Source of the DNA: CAYUCE01 sp964443275
GTDB taxonomy: Bacteria > Bipolaricaulota > Bipolaricaulia > CAYUCE01
Reading direction: 5' to 3'
Assembly (NCBI GenBank): GCA_964443275.1
Contig: CAYUCE010000011.1
Span: forward strand, 1 to 43,765
DNA: 43,765 bases
The translations under genes were made by a program, and so were the position numbers. Every line of letters begins with the position of its first letter. The stretch's first letter is position 1. The notes below the pieces were generated by a model. That model saw nothing but the letters and a program-made list of their open reading frames with translations. It made no database searches and was not told where the DNA came from. Positions 25,436 through 33,323 of the stretch are shown piece by piece.

Positions 25436-26071
25436 TTGAGCGATTACGATTCAGCACTGGCCCAAATGAGCATAGCCGAATTTTTGGAAAAGTTGGGATC
25501 TTCCGAGCCAACTCCGGGAGGTGGAAGTGCAGCTGCCCTGGTAGGTGCATTGTCTTCATCCCTGATATCGATGGTAGCAAATTTGACGACCGGTAAGGAA
25601 AACTATGAAGAGGTCGAGAAAAAGTTTACAAAGCTGGCTAAGGGAATGGATATGAAAACCAATGATTTTCTTAAACTAGCAGATGAGGATAAGAGGGCTT
25701 TTGACGAGGTAATGAAGGTATTGCAAACACCTAACAAAACAGATGAACAAAAGCAAAAGAAGTTGCAGGAAGCTTTAAAGGAAGCAACTGAACCGCCTCT
25801 GGCCACAGCCGAGCTAGCCCATGAAATTTTGGATTATAGTGAGTATTGTGTCAAAGAGGGAAACAAACATGCAATTACGGATGCTGGAGCTGCCGCTATT
25901 TTAGGCTATGCCGCCCTCTCCTCAGCACTGCTTAACGTGGATATTAATTTAACTTCCATTCAAGATAAAGATTTCGTAAAACGAAAAAGAGACCACCGAG
26001 ATAAGCTGCAGAAATCAGGCCAGCAGAAGTTGAAGCGGGTTATCGATCAAATAAAAAAGAGGCTCCAGTAA
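25436..26071 (+). CDS. fchA: Formimidoyltetrahydrofolate cyclodeaminase
   Basis: Converts 5-formimino-THF to 5,10-methenyl-THF and ammonia, handing the histidine C2 carbon to the folate pool. The 211-residue helical protein has the family N-terminus SIAEFLEKLGSSEPTPGGGSAAALVGA (given in parts: SIAEFLEKLGS and PTPGGGSAAALVGA), then VANLTTGKENYEEVE, the ADEDKRAFDEVM helix and an NKHAITDAGAAA segment. Translation probably begins at a TTG at 25436 behind AAAGGCGGGTG. It is the final gene of the plus-strand hut block, 97 bases after hutU, and is convergent with the moeB-like gene. The histidine route therefore ends in glutamate, ammonia and a folate-bound C1 unit. Confidence 0.94.
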   Translation: MSDYDSALAQMSIAEFLEKLGSSEPTPGGGSAAALVGALSSSLISMVANLTTGKENYEEVEKKFTKLAKGMDMKTNDFLKLADEDKRAFDEVMKVLQTPNKTDEQKQKKLQEALKEATEPPLATAELAHEILDYSEYCVKEGNKHAITDAGAAAILGYAALSSALLNVDINLTSIQDKDFVKRKRDHRDKLQKSGQQKLKRVIDQIKKRLQ

Positions 26072-26111
26072 ATTGTCATCTGAAGGCTGACTGTAACCTG
26101 ATAAATTTTAT

Positions 26112-27116
26112 TTAATCCCCTACGTACTGAGAATAGAGGGCTTTGGCCTTATCCTGGTTCCCGGTGCCTTTAATAATAGCTCGGCCGTCTCTAAAGATGT
26201 TAAGCTCGTACTTACCGGTAACGAACTTGAGTAAATGCTCGCCCTGATCAACTTTGCCCAAATTTGCAAGACTCTCACCCAGAGCCTGTAGGTCTATCTG
26301 ACCGGTTTTTAAGGGGTTGACCTGCACTGCCTCTCTTCCACAAAGAGAAGTTACAAATCCAGAGGCTTTTGCCTCCAGATATTCGTAATTACCTTCTCCG
26401 CAGCAGGGACACTCATCGTTTCTTTCCACTTCGGTGTTGGCAAAATCAAAAGACCAGATATCGAGATTTATCAATCCGGTAGAGATTTCTTTATCACCTA
26501 TTAAGATTTTAAAGGCTTGAGTTACCTGAAAGGAGGAAATAGCTTGAGGTATGGTATTTAAAATGCCCGCCGTCTCACAGGTGGGTAGGGTTCCGGGAGC
26601 CGGCCTTTCAGGGAAGAGACAGCGCAGACAAGGCCCTTCCCCAGGCAAAATGTTCATGGTCATCCCGTAGGTGGCAACTACGGCAGCATATATCCAAGGA
26701 ATGTTATGTTTAACACAGGCATCATTTATCAGATAGCGGGTAACTAAATTATCCGTACAGTCTAGGACCAGATCCCCGCCCTCTATTAGATCCTCAACAT
26801 TGGTAGGGTTTACATCCTTTATTTCCGCATGGATTTTGATTTCCGAATTCACCCCACTTAATTTCTCTTTTAAAACCTGGGCCTTGGGGCGTCCGATATC
26901 ACCTTCACCAAGAATGGCCAATCGATGGAGGTTATGAATCTCCACAAAATCTCGATCCACGGCCTTTATATTCCCCACCCCCGCTCGCACTAAGCTATCC
27001 AAAGTATGTGTTCCCAGCGCCCCACAGCCGATGACTATAACCGAGGAGCTGGCCAGCTTTTGCTGTCCCTTCTCACCTAACTGGGGAAGTATCGTCTGTC
27101 GGTTATACCTGTTCAC
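26112..27116 (-). CDS. ThiF/MoeB/HesA-family E1-like adenylyltransferase
   Basis: Adenylates the C-terminal Gly of ubiquitin-like sulfur carriers (MoaD, ThiS, CysO type) for sulfur transfer. The 334-residue product has the E1 nucleotide site VIVIGCGALGTHTL, the Asp block AVDRDFVEIHNLHR, DCTDNLVTRYLIND, and zinc Cys pairs CLRC and CPCC. A Cys in PTCETAGIL is placed like the family's sulfur-relay or thioester Cys. A C-terminal segment of about 80 residues (from GFVTSLCGREAVQVNP) is extra to classic MoeB. It is the last gene of the minus-strand cysK-cysE set, suggesting a role in cysteine, thiamin or molybdopterin sulfur transfer. No sulfur-carrier gene is in the window. The start is a GTG at 27116 with a weak ribosome site. 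Confidence 0.9.
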   Translation of the reverse strand: MNRYNRQTILPQLGEKGQQKLASSSVIVIGCGALGTHTLDSLVRAGVGNIKAVDRDFVEIHNLHRLAILGEGDIGRPKAQVLKEKLSGVNSEIKIHAEIKDVNPTNVEDLIEGGDLVLDCTDNLVTRYLINDACVKHNIPWIYAAVVATYGMTMNILPGEGPCLRCLFPERPAPGTLPTCETAGILNTIPQAISSFQVTQAFKILIGDKEISTGLINLDIWSFDFANTEVERNDECPCCGEGNYEYLEAKASGFVTSLCGREAVQVNPLKTGQIDLQALGESLANLGKVDQGEHLLKFVTGKYELNIFRDGRAIIKGTGNQDKAKALYSQYVGD

Positions 27117-27198
27117 GTGTGATCACAACTGATATGGTAACCTAAAGGCGGTTTTTGATCCAAAACTTCAGAAAAAGGGTTCCTAGTTCGGTCAATTC

Positions 27199-27837
27199 TT
27201 AAATTCCCCCTCCGTGGCTAAATTTGTTTTTCCCGGTCATCATAGACTCTATATCCGAACCGTCACCTTCAGGGTTGAGGTCGGTTCCTTGCAGGCATCT
27301 TTCCAAGTATGCGGCTTTCCCGCCCTTTCCTTTAGCGGTTCCGGGAACCCCTACTACCATAGAATCTTCAGGCACCGATTTTGTCACTACTGAACCAGCG
27401 CCGATAACCGCCCTATCCCCTACCTCGATTGGACCCAACAGGACCGCATTGGCTCCAATAACCACCCCATCCCCAACTGTAGGATGTCTTTTCTTCTTTT
27501 CCAATATATTTCCGCCTAGCACCCCCCCTTGATACATCAATACGTCATCTCCTATCCGGGCGGTCTCACCTATGACCACTCCGGAGCCGTGATCGATAAA
27601 AAAGCGTCGTCCGATCTGGGCACCGGGATGAATTTCTATTCCGGTGAGTAGGCGGTTAATATGAGATAGTATCCTGGCTAACAGTTTCAGACCGTTCTTC
27701 CAAAGAAGATGGGCGATTCTGTGGACCCAGATGGCATGAAGGCCCGGATAGCATAGGAGGACTTCCGGAAGGCTCTTAGCAGCCGGGTCCTTGGCAAAAA
27801 CGGTTTGGATATCCTCTCTCATTCTTTTAAAAATCAT
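27199..27837 (-). CDS. cysE: Serine O-acetyltransferase
   Basis: Transfers acetyl from acetyl-CoA to L-serine, making O-acetylserine for CysK. The 212-residue protein has the short helical N-terminus (MREDIQTVFAKDPAA) and a left-handed beta-helix of hexapeptide repeats: IHPGAQIGRRFFIDHGSGVVIGE in two parts (IHPGAQIG and FFIDHGSGVVIGE), then VGDGVVIGANAVLLG and IGAGSVVTKSVPEDSMVVGVPG. The length matches the short EpsC/CysE form of Gram-positives. Its start lies 15 bases after the cysK stop, with AGGAGG upstream, so the two are one operon and can form the cysteine synthase complex. The C-terminal tail ends in GGGI, similar to the CysK-binding tails that end in Ile. Confidence 0.95.
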   Translation of the reverse strand: MIFKRMREDIQTVFAKDPAAKSLPEVLLCYPGLHAIWVHRIAHLLWKNGLKLLARILSHINRLLTGIEIHPGAQIGRRFFIDHGSGVVIGETARIGDDVLMYQGGVLGGNILEKKKRHPTVGDGVVIGANAVLLGPIEVGDRAVIGAGSVVTKSVPEDSMVVGVPGTAKGKGGKAAYLERCLQGTDLNPEGDGSDIESMMTGKNKFSHGGGI

Positions 27838-27852
27838 AGCTTATCTTGCCTC

Positions 27853-28773
27853 CTAGGAGAATAAATCTGTGGATAAGTATCTCTCTCCGGTATCGGGTAA
27901 AATTACTACCACCATCTTCCCCCGATTTTCCTCCCTTTTGGCTACTCGAGCAGCAGCATAAGTGGCAGCCCCGGAGGATATACCAGTCAGTATACCCTCT
28001 TGTTTTGCCAACTTGCAGGCCATCTTCTTGGCTTGTTGATCGTCCACCTGGATCACTTCATCGATTATACCTCTATTTAGTACTTCCGGTATGAATCCAG
28101 CTCCTATCCCCTGGATCTTATGCGAACCCGGCTGGCCACCGGATAGTACCGCTGATTTAGAGGGCTCTACGGCAACAGCCCTAACCTGTGGTTTTTTCTC
28201 CTTTAAAAATTCACTAATCCCGGTTATGGTCCCTCCAGTGCCCACCCCGACTACTAAAATGTCAACTTGGCCATCGGTATCCTCCCAGATTTCCCTGGCT
28301 GTGGTCCTTCGGTGAATGCCCGGATTAGCCGGATTCTTAAACTGCTGCGGGATAAAGTACTTTGGATTTTCACCGGCCATCTGCTCCGCTTTCTCTACCG
28401 CCCCTTTCATCCCTTCTTCCCCCGGAGTGAGAATGAGATCAGCACCGAAAGCTTTTAGAAGAGACCTTCGCTCAATACTCATGGTATCTGGCATGATCAA
28501 GGCTAATTTATAACCTTTAGCTGCACATACAAAGGCCAAAGCTATGCCCGTATTACCGCTGGTAGGTTCCAGTATTATGGTATCCGCACTTATTTTGCCT
28601 TCCTCTTCGGCTGCCTGGATCATGCTTACCCCGATTCTGTCTTTAATGCTCCCACAAGGGTTAAAAGACTCTAACTTAGCTACCACCTCGGCCCCTGCTT
28701 TGGGGGTCAACTTGTTTAACTTAACTAAAGGACTGCCGATTAACTCAGTTATATTGTCAGCTATTTTGGACAT
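27853..28773 (-). CDS. cysK: Cysteine synthase (O-acetylserine sulfhydrylase)
   Basis: Makes L-cysteine from O-acetylserine and sulfide with PLP. The 306-residue protein shows IGSPLVKLNKL, the PLP-lysine motif CGSIKDRIGVSM, EPTSGNTGIALAFV, the phosphate-binding loop VGTGGTITGISEF, GIGAGFIPEVL and TGISSGAATYAA. The length and motifs are those of CysK/CysM; GIGAGFIP favours CysK. It precedes cysE and the E1-like gene on the minus strand. A consensus promoter lies at 29046-29074, upstream of two short frames, and is the probable source of this operon's transcript. Confidence 0.96.
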   Translation of the reverse strand: MSKIADNITELIGSPLVKLNKLTPKAGAEVVAKLESFNPCGSIKDRIGVSMIQAAEEEGKISADTIILEPTSGNTGIALAFVCAAKGYKLALIMPDTMSIERRSLLKAFGADLILTPGEEGMKGAVEKAEQMAGENPKYFIPQQFKNPANPGIHRRTTAREIWEDTDGQVDILVVGVGTGGTITGISEFLKEKKPQVRAVAVEPSKSAVLSGGQPGSHKIQGIGAGFIPEVLNRGIIDEVIQVDDQQAKKMACKLAKQEGILTGISSGAATYAAARVAKREENRGKMVVVILPDTGERYLSTDLFS

Positions 28774-28779
28774 TTACCA

Positions 28780-28971
28780 TCACCCCTTGCTCATGTATTT
28801 GACTAAATCCGATACGGACTGACAAAATGGTTTGATAAGGGCAACGCCAGCTTTAAATGAAAAAACAGGATAAGTTTCTTCGGAGAAAGGAACTCTTTGA
28901 TACTTAGATTCTGTTAAAAAGGAAAGAAAATGTTTAGCCGAGGTAAGAACCCCGACAAAGGCAAACACCAC
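28780..28971 (-). CDS. Small hypothetical frame upstream of cysK
   Basis: A 63-codon frame beginning at a GTG and ending six bases before the cysK start. I recognise no family. The product is moderately hydrophobic with one Cys (KPFCQSVSDLVKYM). The ribosome site is poor, but it sits inside the leader of the cysK transcript, so it may be a coupling ORF or the decayed rest of a gene that once began at the 29018 ATG. Confidence 0.3.
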   Translation of the reverse strand: MVFAFVGVLTSAKHFLSFLTESKYQRVPFSEETYPVFSFKAGVALIKPFCQSVSDLVKYMSKG

Positions 28972-28985
28972 TGATAAGGATTAGA

Positions 28986-29018
28986 TTATAAAACTTTACA
29001 AACACGCTCACTGACCAT
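28986..29018 (-). CDS. 10-codon leader ORF behind a strong promoter
   Basis: On the minus strand AAGGAG is followed after eight bases by an ATG and the frame MVSERVCKVL, then TAA. It begins about 20 bases after the expected transcription start of the 29046-29074 promoter. It contains one Cys codon. It could be a leader peptide controlling cysK or the frameshifted start of a lost gene. Confidence 0.35.
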   Translation of the reverse strand: MVSERVCKVL

Positions 29019-29045
29019 GATGATCATCTCCTTTTTAGCAAAAAA

Positions 29046-29074
29046 ATAATACCAACCTATCCATGTTTTGTCAA
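29046..29074 (-). promoter_or_regulatory. Near-perfect sigma70 promoter for the cysK-cysE-E1 operon
   Basis: On the minus strand TTGACA (29074-29069), a 17-base spacer and TATTAT (29051-29046). The -35 is perfect and the -10 has five of six matches. It lies between the iscU-like gene and cysK, so the cysteine-synthesis genes can be expressed separately from sufS-iscU. Confidence 0.8.
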
Positions 29075-29105
29075 GGATAAGTCCTAAACGCCTCTCCATC
29101 ATTTT

Positions 29106-29483
29106 CTACTGGTCACCCTTTTTGGATTGGAAGTCCCGGATTGCTTTCTTCAGGGCTTGTGGTGCTACTATTGAATCAAGCTTTCTTTGAGGGATTTCAC
29201 CTAACGCCTCGGCTACCACTTCCTTCCCTATCCCTAGCGCTTCCTGCACCGTTTTGCCTTTGGCCATCTGGGTAGTTACCGAACTGGAAGCTATGGCAAA
29301 CGGACACCCTTGAGTCTTGTGCTTAATATCGACTATGCGCCCTTCCTTTACCCTGATCCAAACATAGGCCAGATCATCCGGACACTTGGGACCTCCACCC
29401 GCTTTACCTTTGCCATCCGGGTCTTCGATCACTCCTACATTCTTGGGGGTTCTAAAATGGGTAAGTACCTGCTCGCTGTACAT
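29106..29483 (-). CDS. IscU/NifU N-terminal-like scaffold protein, third Cys missing
   Basis: IscU-type proteins assemble Fe-S clusters on three conserved Cys. This 125-residue protein has the N-terminus YSEQVLTHFRTPKNVG, the first Cys in GPKCPDDLAYVWI, and the second in TQGCPFAIASSSVTTQMAKGKT (in parts: TQGCPFAIASSS, VTTQMAKGKT). Where the third Cys is expected (HCS-x-LA-type), the sequence reads KLDSIVAPQAL, so it is missing. The Asp after the first Cys is shifted (CPDD rather than CGD). The C-terminus is short and lacks an LPPVK-like Hsc66-binding motif. It is 12 bases downstream of the SufS-type gene, so it surely partners it. It may be an A/U-type variant that delivers sulfur or clusters in a different way. 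Confidence 0.88.
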   Translation of the reverse strand: MYSEQVLTHFRTPKNVGVIEDPDGKGKAGGGPKCPDDLAYVWIRVKEGRIVDIKHKTQGCPFAIASSSVTTQMAKGKTVQEALGIGKEVVAEALGEIPQRKLDSIVAPQALKKAIRDFQSKKGDQ

Positions 29484-29494
29484 AAAAACCCATC

Positions 29495-30796
29495 CTAGAT
29501 TAATCTTATGGTGATTATATCTTTTAGAACTTTACAAAAGTAATCTATTTCTTCTTTGGTGTTATACAAATAAAAGCTGGCCCTGATCGTCCCTTCTGTT
29601 CCTAGCTTATCGATAAAAGGGTACGCACAGTGGCCTCCGGAACGAACCGCAATTCCCTGATCGTTTAAAAATTGGGCCACTAAATGACTATCCTGGAGCC
29701 TACCGTCTTTATAAACGTTAAATGATACCACCCCTATTACTTTATCTGGATCCTGCAGTCCATAAACCCGGACACTTTCCATCTCTTTTAACTTGCGCAT
29801 AAAATACCTGGTCAATTCCTTCTCATGCTCTCTTAGGTTGGCCATTCCTATTTGATTTAGATAATCAACAGCCCCGGTTAATTTCCTATTTTCCAGTAAG
29901 TCAATAGCTCCTCCCAAAGCCACCCCGCCGCAGACATTAGGGGTTCCGGCTTCGAATTTACCCGGCAATTTGTCCCACTTACATTTTTTTAAAGTGACCT
30001 CCGAAATCATCCCCCCTCCATACATAAACGGCTCCATTTTTTCCAGTAGGTCACGCTTCCCATATAATACTCCAATTCCCATAGGAGCAAGCATCTTATG
30101 ACCGGAGAAAGCCAGAAAATCACAATTTATATCCTTCACATCAATCCCAAAATGGGGGACTGACTGAGCCCCATCCACTAAGAACAAAGCACCTGCATCA
30201 TGAGCTATTTTTCCGATTTGCTTAACCGGGTTAATAACCCCTACTACGTTTGATACCTGAGCCACACAGACTAACTTAGTCTTTTCAGTTATCTGTTCTT
30301 CAAACTGTTTGGAATCTAATGGCTCCTCCTGGTTTACATCCACGAACTTAAGCTTGATTTTCTCCCTTTCTTCAAGCGACTGCCAGGGAACCAGATTAGA
30401 ATGATGCTCCATTACTGAAGTTACGATCTCATCCCCGGGGAATAATCCAAACTTCTCTTTGGTATTTAGCAAGCTATAGGCAACAAGGTTTATAGCCTCG
30501 GTAGTATTTTTGACCAAGATAATTTCTCCTGGATCGCCGGCCCCTATGAACCCCGCCACATTCTCATGTGCCTGCTCATACATCTGGGTAACGTCCTGGC
30601 CCAAACGGTGAGGCGATCGGGAAATATTAGCATTGTATCGATTGTAAAAAGCCCTAATAGTATCAATAACCTGCCTGGGTTTCTGGGAGGTAGCGGCGTT
30701 ATCAAAATAAACAAGCTTCTTTCCATCTATTTTTCTAGCTAACATTGGAAAATCCCTTCTCTTCGCTTCTACAATCCTTTTAAGTCTTTCACTCAC
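29495..30796 (-). CDS. sufS: SufS-type cysteine desulfurase
   Basis: A PLP-dependent group II desulfurase that turns cysteine into alanine and a protein persulfide. The 433-residue product has YFDNAATSQKP, TEAINLVAYSL, SVMEHHSNLVPW, VDGAQSVPHFGID, the PLP-lysine motif FLAFSGHKMLAPMGIGVLYG and, near the C-terminus, the active Cys in RSGGHCAYPF. The RSGxHCA signature is that of SufS/CsdA. Translation probably starts at a GTG (30796) behind AAGGATG. The IscU-like scaffold follows 12 bases after the stop. No SufBCD, SufT or SufE gene is present in the window, so any sulfur acceptor other than the scaffold is elsewhere. Confidence 0.95.
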   Translation of the reverse strand: MSERLKRIVEAKRRDFPMLARKIDGKKLVYFDNAATSQKPRQVIDTIRAFYNRYNANISRSPHRLGQDVTQMYEQAHENVAGFIGAGDPGEIILVKNTTEAINLVAYSLLNTKEKFGLFPGDEIVTSVMEHHSNLVPWQSLEEREKIKLKFVDVNQEEPLDSKQFEEQITEKTKLVCVAQVSNVVGVINPVKQIGKIAHDAGALFLVDGAQSVPHFGIDVKDINCDFLAFSGHKMLAPMGIGVLYGKRDLLEKMEPFMYGGGMISEVTLKKCKWDKLPGKFEAGTPNVCGGVALGGAIDLLENRKLTGAVDYLNQIGMANLREHEKELTRYFMRKLKEMESVRVYGLQDPDKVIGVVSFNVYKDGRLQDSHLVAQFLNDQGIAVRSGGHCAYPFIDKLGTEGTIRASFYLYNTKEEIDYFCKVLKDIITIRLI

Positions 30797-30883
30797 TGGA
30801 CTTCATCCTTTCAATTTTTCTGTTTGCAGTTTAGCTAAATCTTTTAGATTTGAGAACTAAACCGGCGCCGACCAAAGATCTAG

Positions 30884-32152
30884 TTAAAAGCTTACCAAAC
30901 CGGCTTCCTCCAAAGCTTCCAGCTCATTAGCGCTGTAGCGTACGGGATCTTTTCTGTAACCTCTATCTATTTCTCTTCTGTTAAAACCTAGTTGGGGGTC
31001 AATTATAAGTAGATTTTGACTGCTTTGATCTACCTGCAAGATTTCTTTGTTGATGCAGTAGTTCCTAAACCCTTCCCACCGCTTAATTGCCTGTTGGGGA
31101 TCTTTCAACCTTTTATCTACCATAACCCCTCGATCGGTTAGTTTAGCTAAATCCCTCCATGCTTGACTACGCAACTTTTCCGCACTGACCTGAAAGCGAT
31201 TTTCTCTTGCCGACTTTACCAGCTGGCGGCTACCCAACTGCCCCATAGTCACCGTAGTCAATCCCAAGATAGCCTTTCTTATCCGCTCGGTGCGAGCTTT
31301 TCGATCCAGGTTGGAAAGCCCCCTGATCTCAGACCCAATTCTTACAAATATGGTCGGCTTATTACTGGTCATGAAATCATAAGTTACATTAGTAGGGACC
31401 ACGGTTATTCCGGATTCGGTGTCCTCAACTAATATATGTAGGCTATCCCGTAAGCTACCTAACGCACCGTCTTCTGAAAGCCGACCTTCGGGAGTTATGT
31501 AAAGTATCCCTTCCTCATCTAACAGCTTAACAAAGGTCCTTAGTTGCTTTTTTACCTCTTCTACTTTCTTCTGTTTTATCAGCTTTCGATACGGCTTCTT
31601 TATCTCTCGCAAGGTTAAGGTCTTACGTGGATACCCCTGCTGCTTGAAGTAATCAGCTATTGTAGGTTCTGATAAGGCTTTAGAAAAACTTTTGGTAAGG
31701 GATTTTGAAGTCCTTTTTTCAAGCACCTCTGCTAAGGGACAACTGCCATTTTCACTTTCAATTATTTTGAGGACTTCATACACCGGCAAGGAGTTAAACT
31801 CCAGCTTCCCTATGGGATAAGCGCCCAACTTCTTTAGTATAGAACCCACAGATACGGATTTAAGCGCATTTTTTAAAACCCTGGATTTATCGAGCCAATC
31901 CCCTAAAAAACCGGGCTGAAAGAGGTTTTCATCCCCCATAAAGGCAATTTGCTCACCGGGCCGCAAGTAACCATTCCTAAAATAGAAAACACTGGCCACC
32001 AATATCGAATCCAGGTCACGCTTGTGATTTGTTACAATCATCGAAGACGGGGACTCCGAATAGTTCTCTGTTCCTTCTATGGTGACCCTAAAAAAAGGTA
32101 ACAGCCCCAGACGAAATATGATCCCAATTAAAGTATAAAAAAACTTATACAT
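30884..32152 (-). CDS. PlsC-like 1-acylglycerol-3-phosphate acyltransferase family protein
   Basis: The 422-residue product has an N-terminal hydrophobic segment (FFYTLIGIIFRLGLLPFF) and the acyltransferase motifs VTNHKRDLDS (NHx4D catalytic motif) near residue 42 and ITPEGRLSEDG (the EGT-R-type motif) about residue 219. Between and after these lie long basic, helical insertions, and a C-terminal ~120-residue extension ending with a RYSANELEALEEAGLV segment. It is about 170 residues longer than typical PlsC, so the role may be a related lipid or glycolipid acylation. The glycosyltransferase at 32314 is divergent from it with a 160-base shared upstream region, which hints at joint membrane-lipid functions. 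The ribosome site is weak. Confidence 0.85.
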   Translation of the reverse strand: MYKFFYTLIGIIFRLGLLPFFRVTIEGTENYSESPSSMIVTNHKRDLDSILVASVFYFRNGYLRPGEQIAFMGDENLFQPGFLGDWLDKSRVLKNALKSVSVGSILKKLGAYPIGKLEFNSLPVYEVLKIIESENGSCPLAEVLEKRTSKSLTKSFSKALSEPTIADYFKQQGYPRKTLTLREIKKPYRKLIKQKKVEEVKKQLRTFVKLLDEEGILYITPEGRLSEDGALGSLRDSLHILVEDTESGITVVPTNVTYDFMTSNKPTIFVRIGSEIRGLSNLDRKARTERIRKAILGLTTVTMGQLGSRQLVKSARENRFQVSAEKLRSQAWRDLAKLTDRGVMVDKRLKDPQQAIKRWEGFRNYCINKEILQVDQSSQNLLIIDPQLGFNRREIDRGYRKDPVRYSANELEALEEAGLVSF

Positions 32153-32313
32153 GATCGCCTACTCTTTCCGCTTCTGTGATTTTCCACCAGTGAAAAACCG
32201 ACCTATTTTTGAAAGTCCATACCCTTACCTGTATAGTTATCCTATAGCTTTATACAAATTATACGGTTTTTAAATAACATTTGCTAACTTTCGATTTTTA
32301 AGGAATTTATACT

Positions 32314-33309
32314 ATGACCACAGTCTGCGTATATGAAGACCCCACTATGTGGGGAGCACATGGAATAACCGCTTCCGTCAAACATCAAAAAAAGGCCCTC
32401 CGGGCGACAGGAGTATCGGTAAAAGAAAAACCCAGAGAGCCTTACGATGTCATACATTTTAACTGGCCTGCTCCCATCTCCTACCTACAACTAATTCAGG
32501 CAAAAAAAAGGGGAAAATTGTGTGTAGTCTTTGCTCACTCCGGTAAAGATATCAAGGGGGGATTTACCCTCTCCCACTTCTTTTACCACCCGTTTATCAA
32601 TTGGCTGGTCCGCTACTACAACAAAAGCGATTTGGTGGTTGCGCCCTCTTCCTATACCCGGGATATGGTTAGCCAATTTGGAGTAGATAAATCTAAAATT
32701 AGGGTTATAAGCAACGGAGTGGATACTGAAAACGTCAAATTCTCATCACGGAAAAGAGAGCTGTACCGGAAGAGGTTTGGATTGGAAAAACCGACAGTCA
32801 TTACAGTTGGCCAAGTAATTCCCCGAAAAGCGGTAAGAACTTTCGTCCAGGCTGCCTACCGATTGCCGGAATATCAGTTCATCTGGTACGGCCACCGGAT
32901 GAACAAACTCTTGATGTACGATAAAAAGATGGATGGTGCGATAAAAAACGCACCTTCCAACCTCCAGTTCTCCGGCTATGTGGAGGATATTAAAGCAGCA
33001 TACTCCTCCGGCGATCTATTCTTCTTCCCTTCCCATGAGGAAAATCAGGGTATTGTATTGCTGGAGGCCGCTATCTGTGGTTTGCCTTTAGTAGTGCGGG
33101 GTTTGCCCGTCTACCGCGGTTGGCTAAAAGATGGGATAAACTGCCTTAAAGGTAAGAACTTAAATGAATTCATAAAGCTTATTAAACAGGTGATGAAAGA
33201 TTCATCCCTTAAAAAGAAGCTTACCCGTAACGCGTATCAGATGGCCCAAAATCACCGACTAGAAAAAATTGGCCAAGAACTGGTTAAACAATATAAAGAA
33301 TTTAGGTAA
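32314..33309 (+). CDS. GT4-family glycosyltransferase
   Basis: A retaining GT-B glycosyltransferase of about 331 residues. The N-terminal domain has DVIHFNWPAP and FAHSGKDIKGG; the middle VAPSSYTRDMV and VISNGVDTENVKF match the family 1/GT4 linker; the C-terminal donor site has VITVGQVIPRKAVRTFVQA, SGYVEDIKAAYSSGDLFFFPS and the E-x7-E-type motif HEENQGIVLLEAAICGLP. Similar proteins glucosylate diacylglycerol, for example in Gram-positive lipid anchors. It is divergent from the PlsC-like gene, fitting a glycolipid role, but the acceptor is not determined by sequence. No strong ribosome site is visible (AAGGAATTTATACT before the ATG). Confidence 0.9.
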   Translation: MTTVCVYEDPTMWGAHGITASVKHQKKALRATGVSVKEKPREPYDVIHFNWPAPISYLQLIQAKKRGKLCVVFAHSGKDIKGGFTLSHFFYHPFINWLVRYYNKSDLVVAPSSYTRDMVSQFGVDKSKIRVISNGVDTENVKFSSRKRELYRKRFGLEKPTVITVGQVIPRKAVRTFVQAAYRLPEYQFIWYGHRMNKLLMYDKKMDGAIKNAPSNLQFSGYVEDIKAAYSSGDLFFFPSHEENQGIVLLEAAICGLPLVVRGLPVYRGWLKDGINCLKGKNLNEFIKLIKQVMKDSSLKKKLTRNAYQMAQNHRLEKIGQELVKQYKEFR

Positions 33310-33323
33310 TTATACAGCCTGCC

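Noticed and set aside
27117..27128. TGTGATCACA palindrome as a CRP/FNR site before the E1-like gene
   Set aside because: A CRP or FNR site needs two half-sites separated by about six bases; this is one compact 10-bp palindrome, which may be chance.
28780..29018. Two short frames as one frameshifted Se/S-carrier-like (DUF3343) protein
   Set aside because: Joining them requires crossing stops in both frames, and the family's conserved CG motif is not present.
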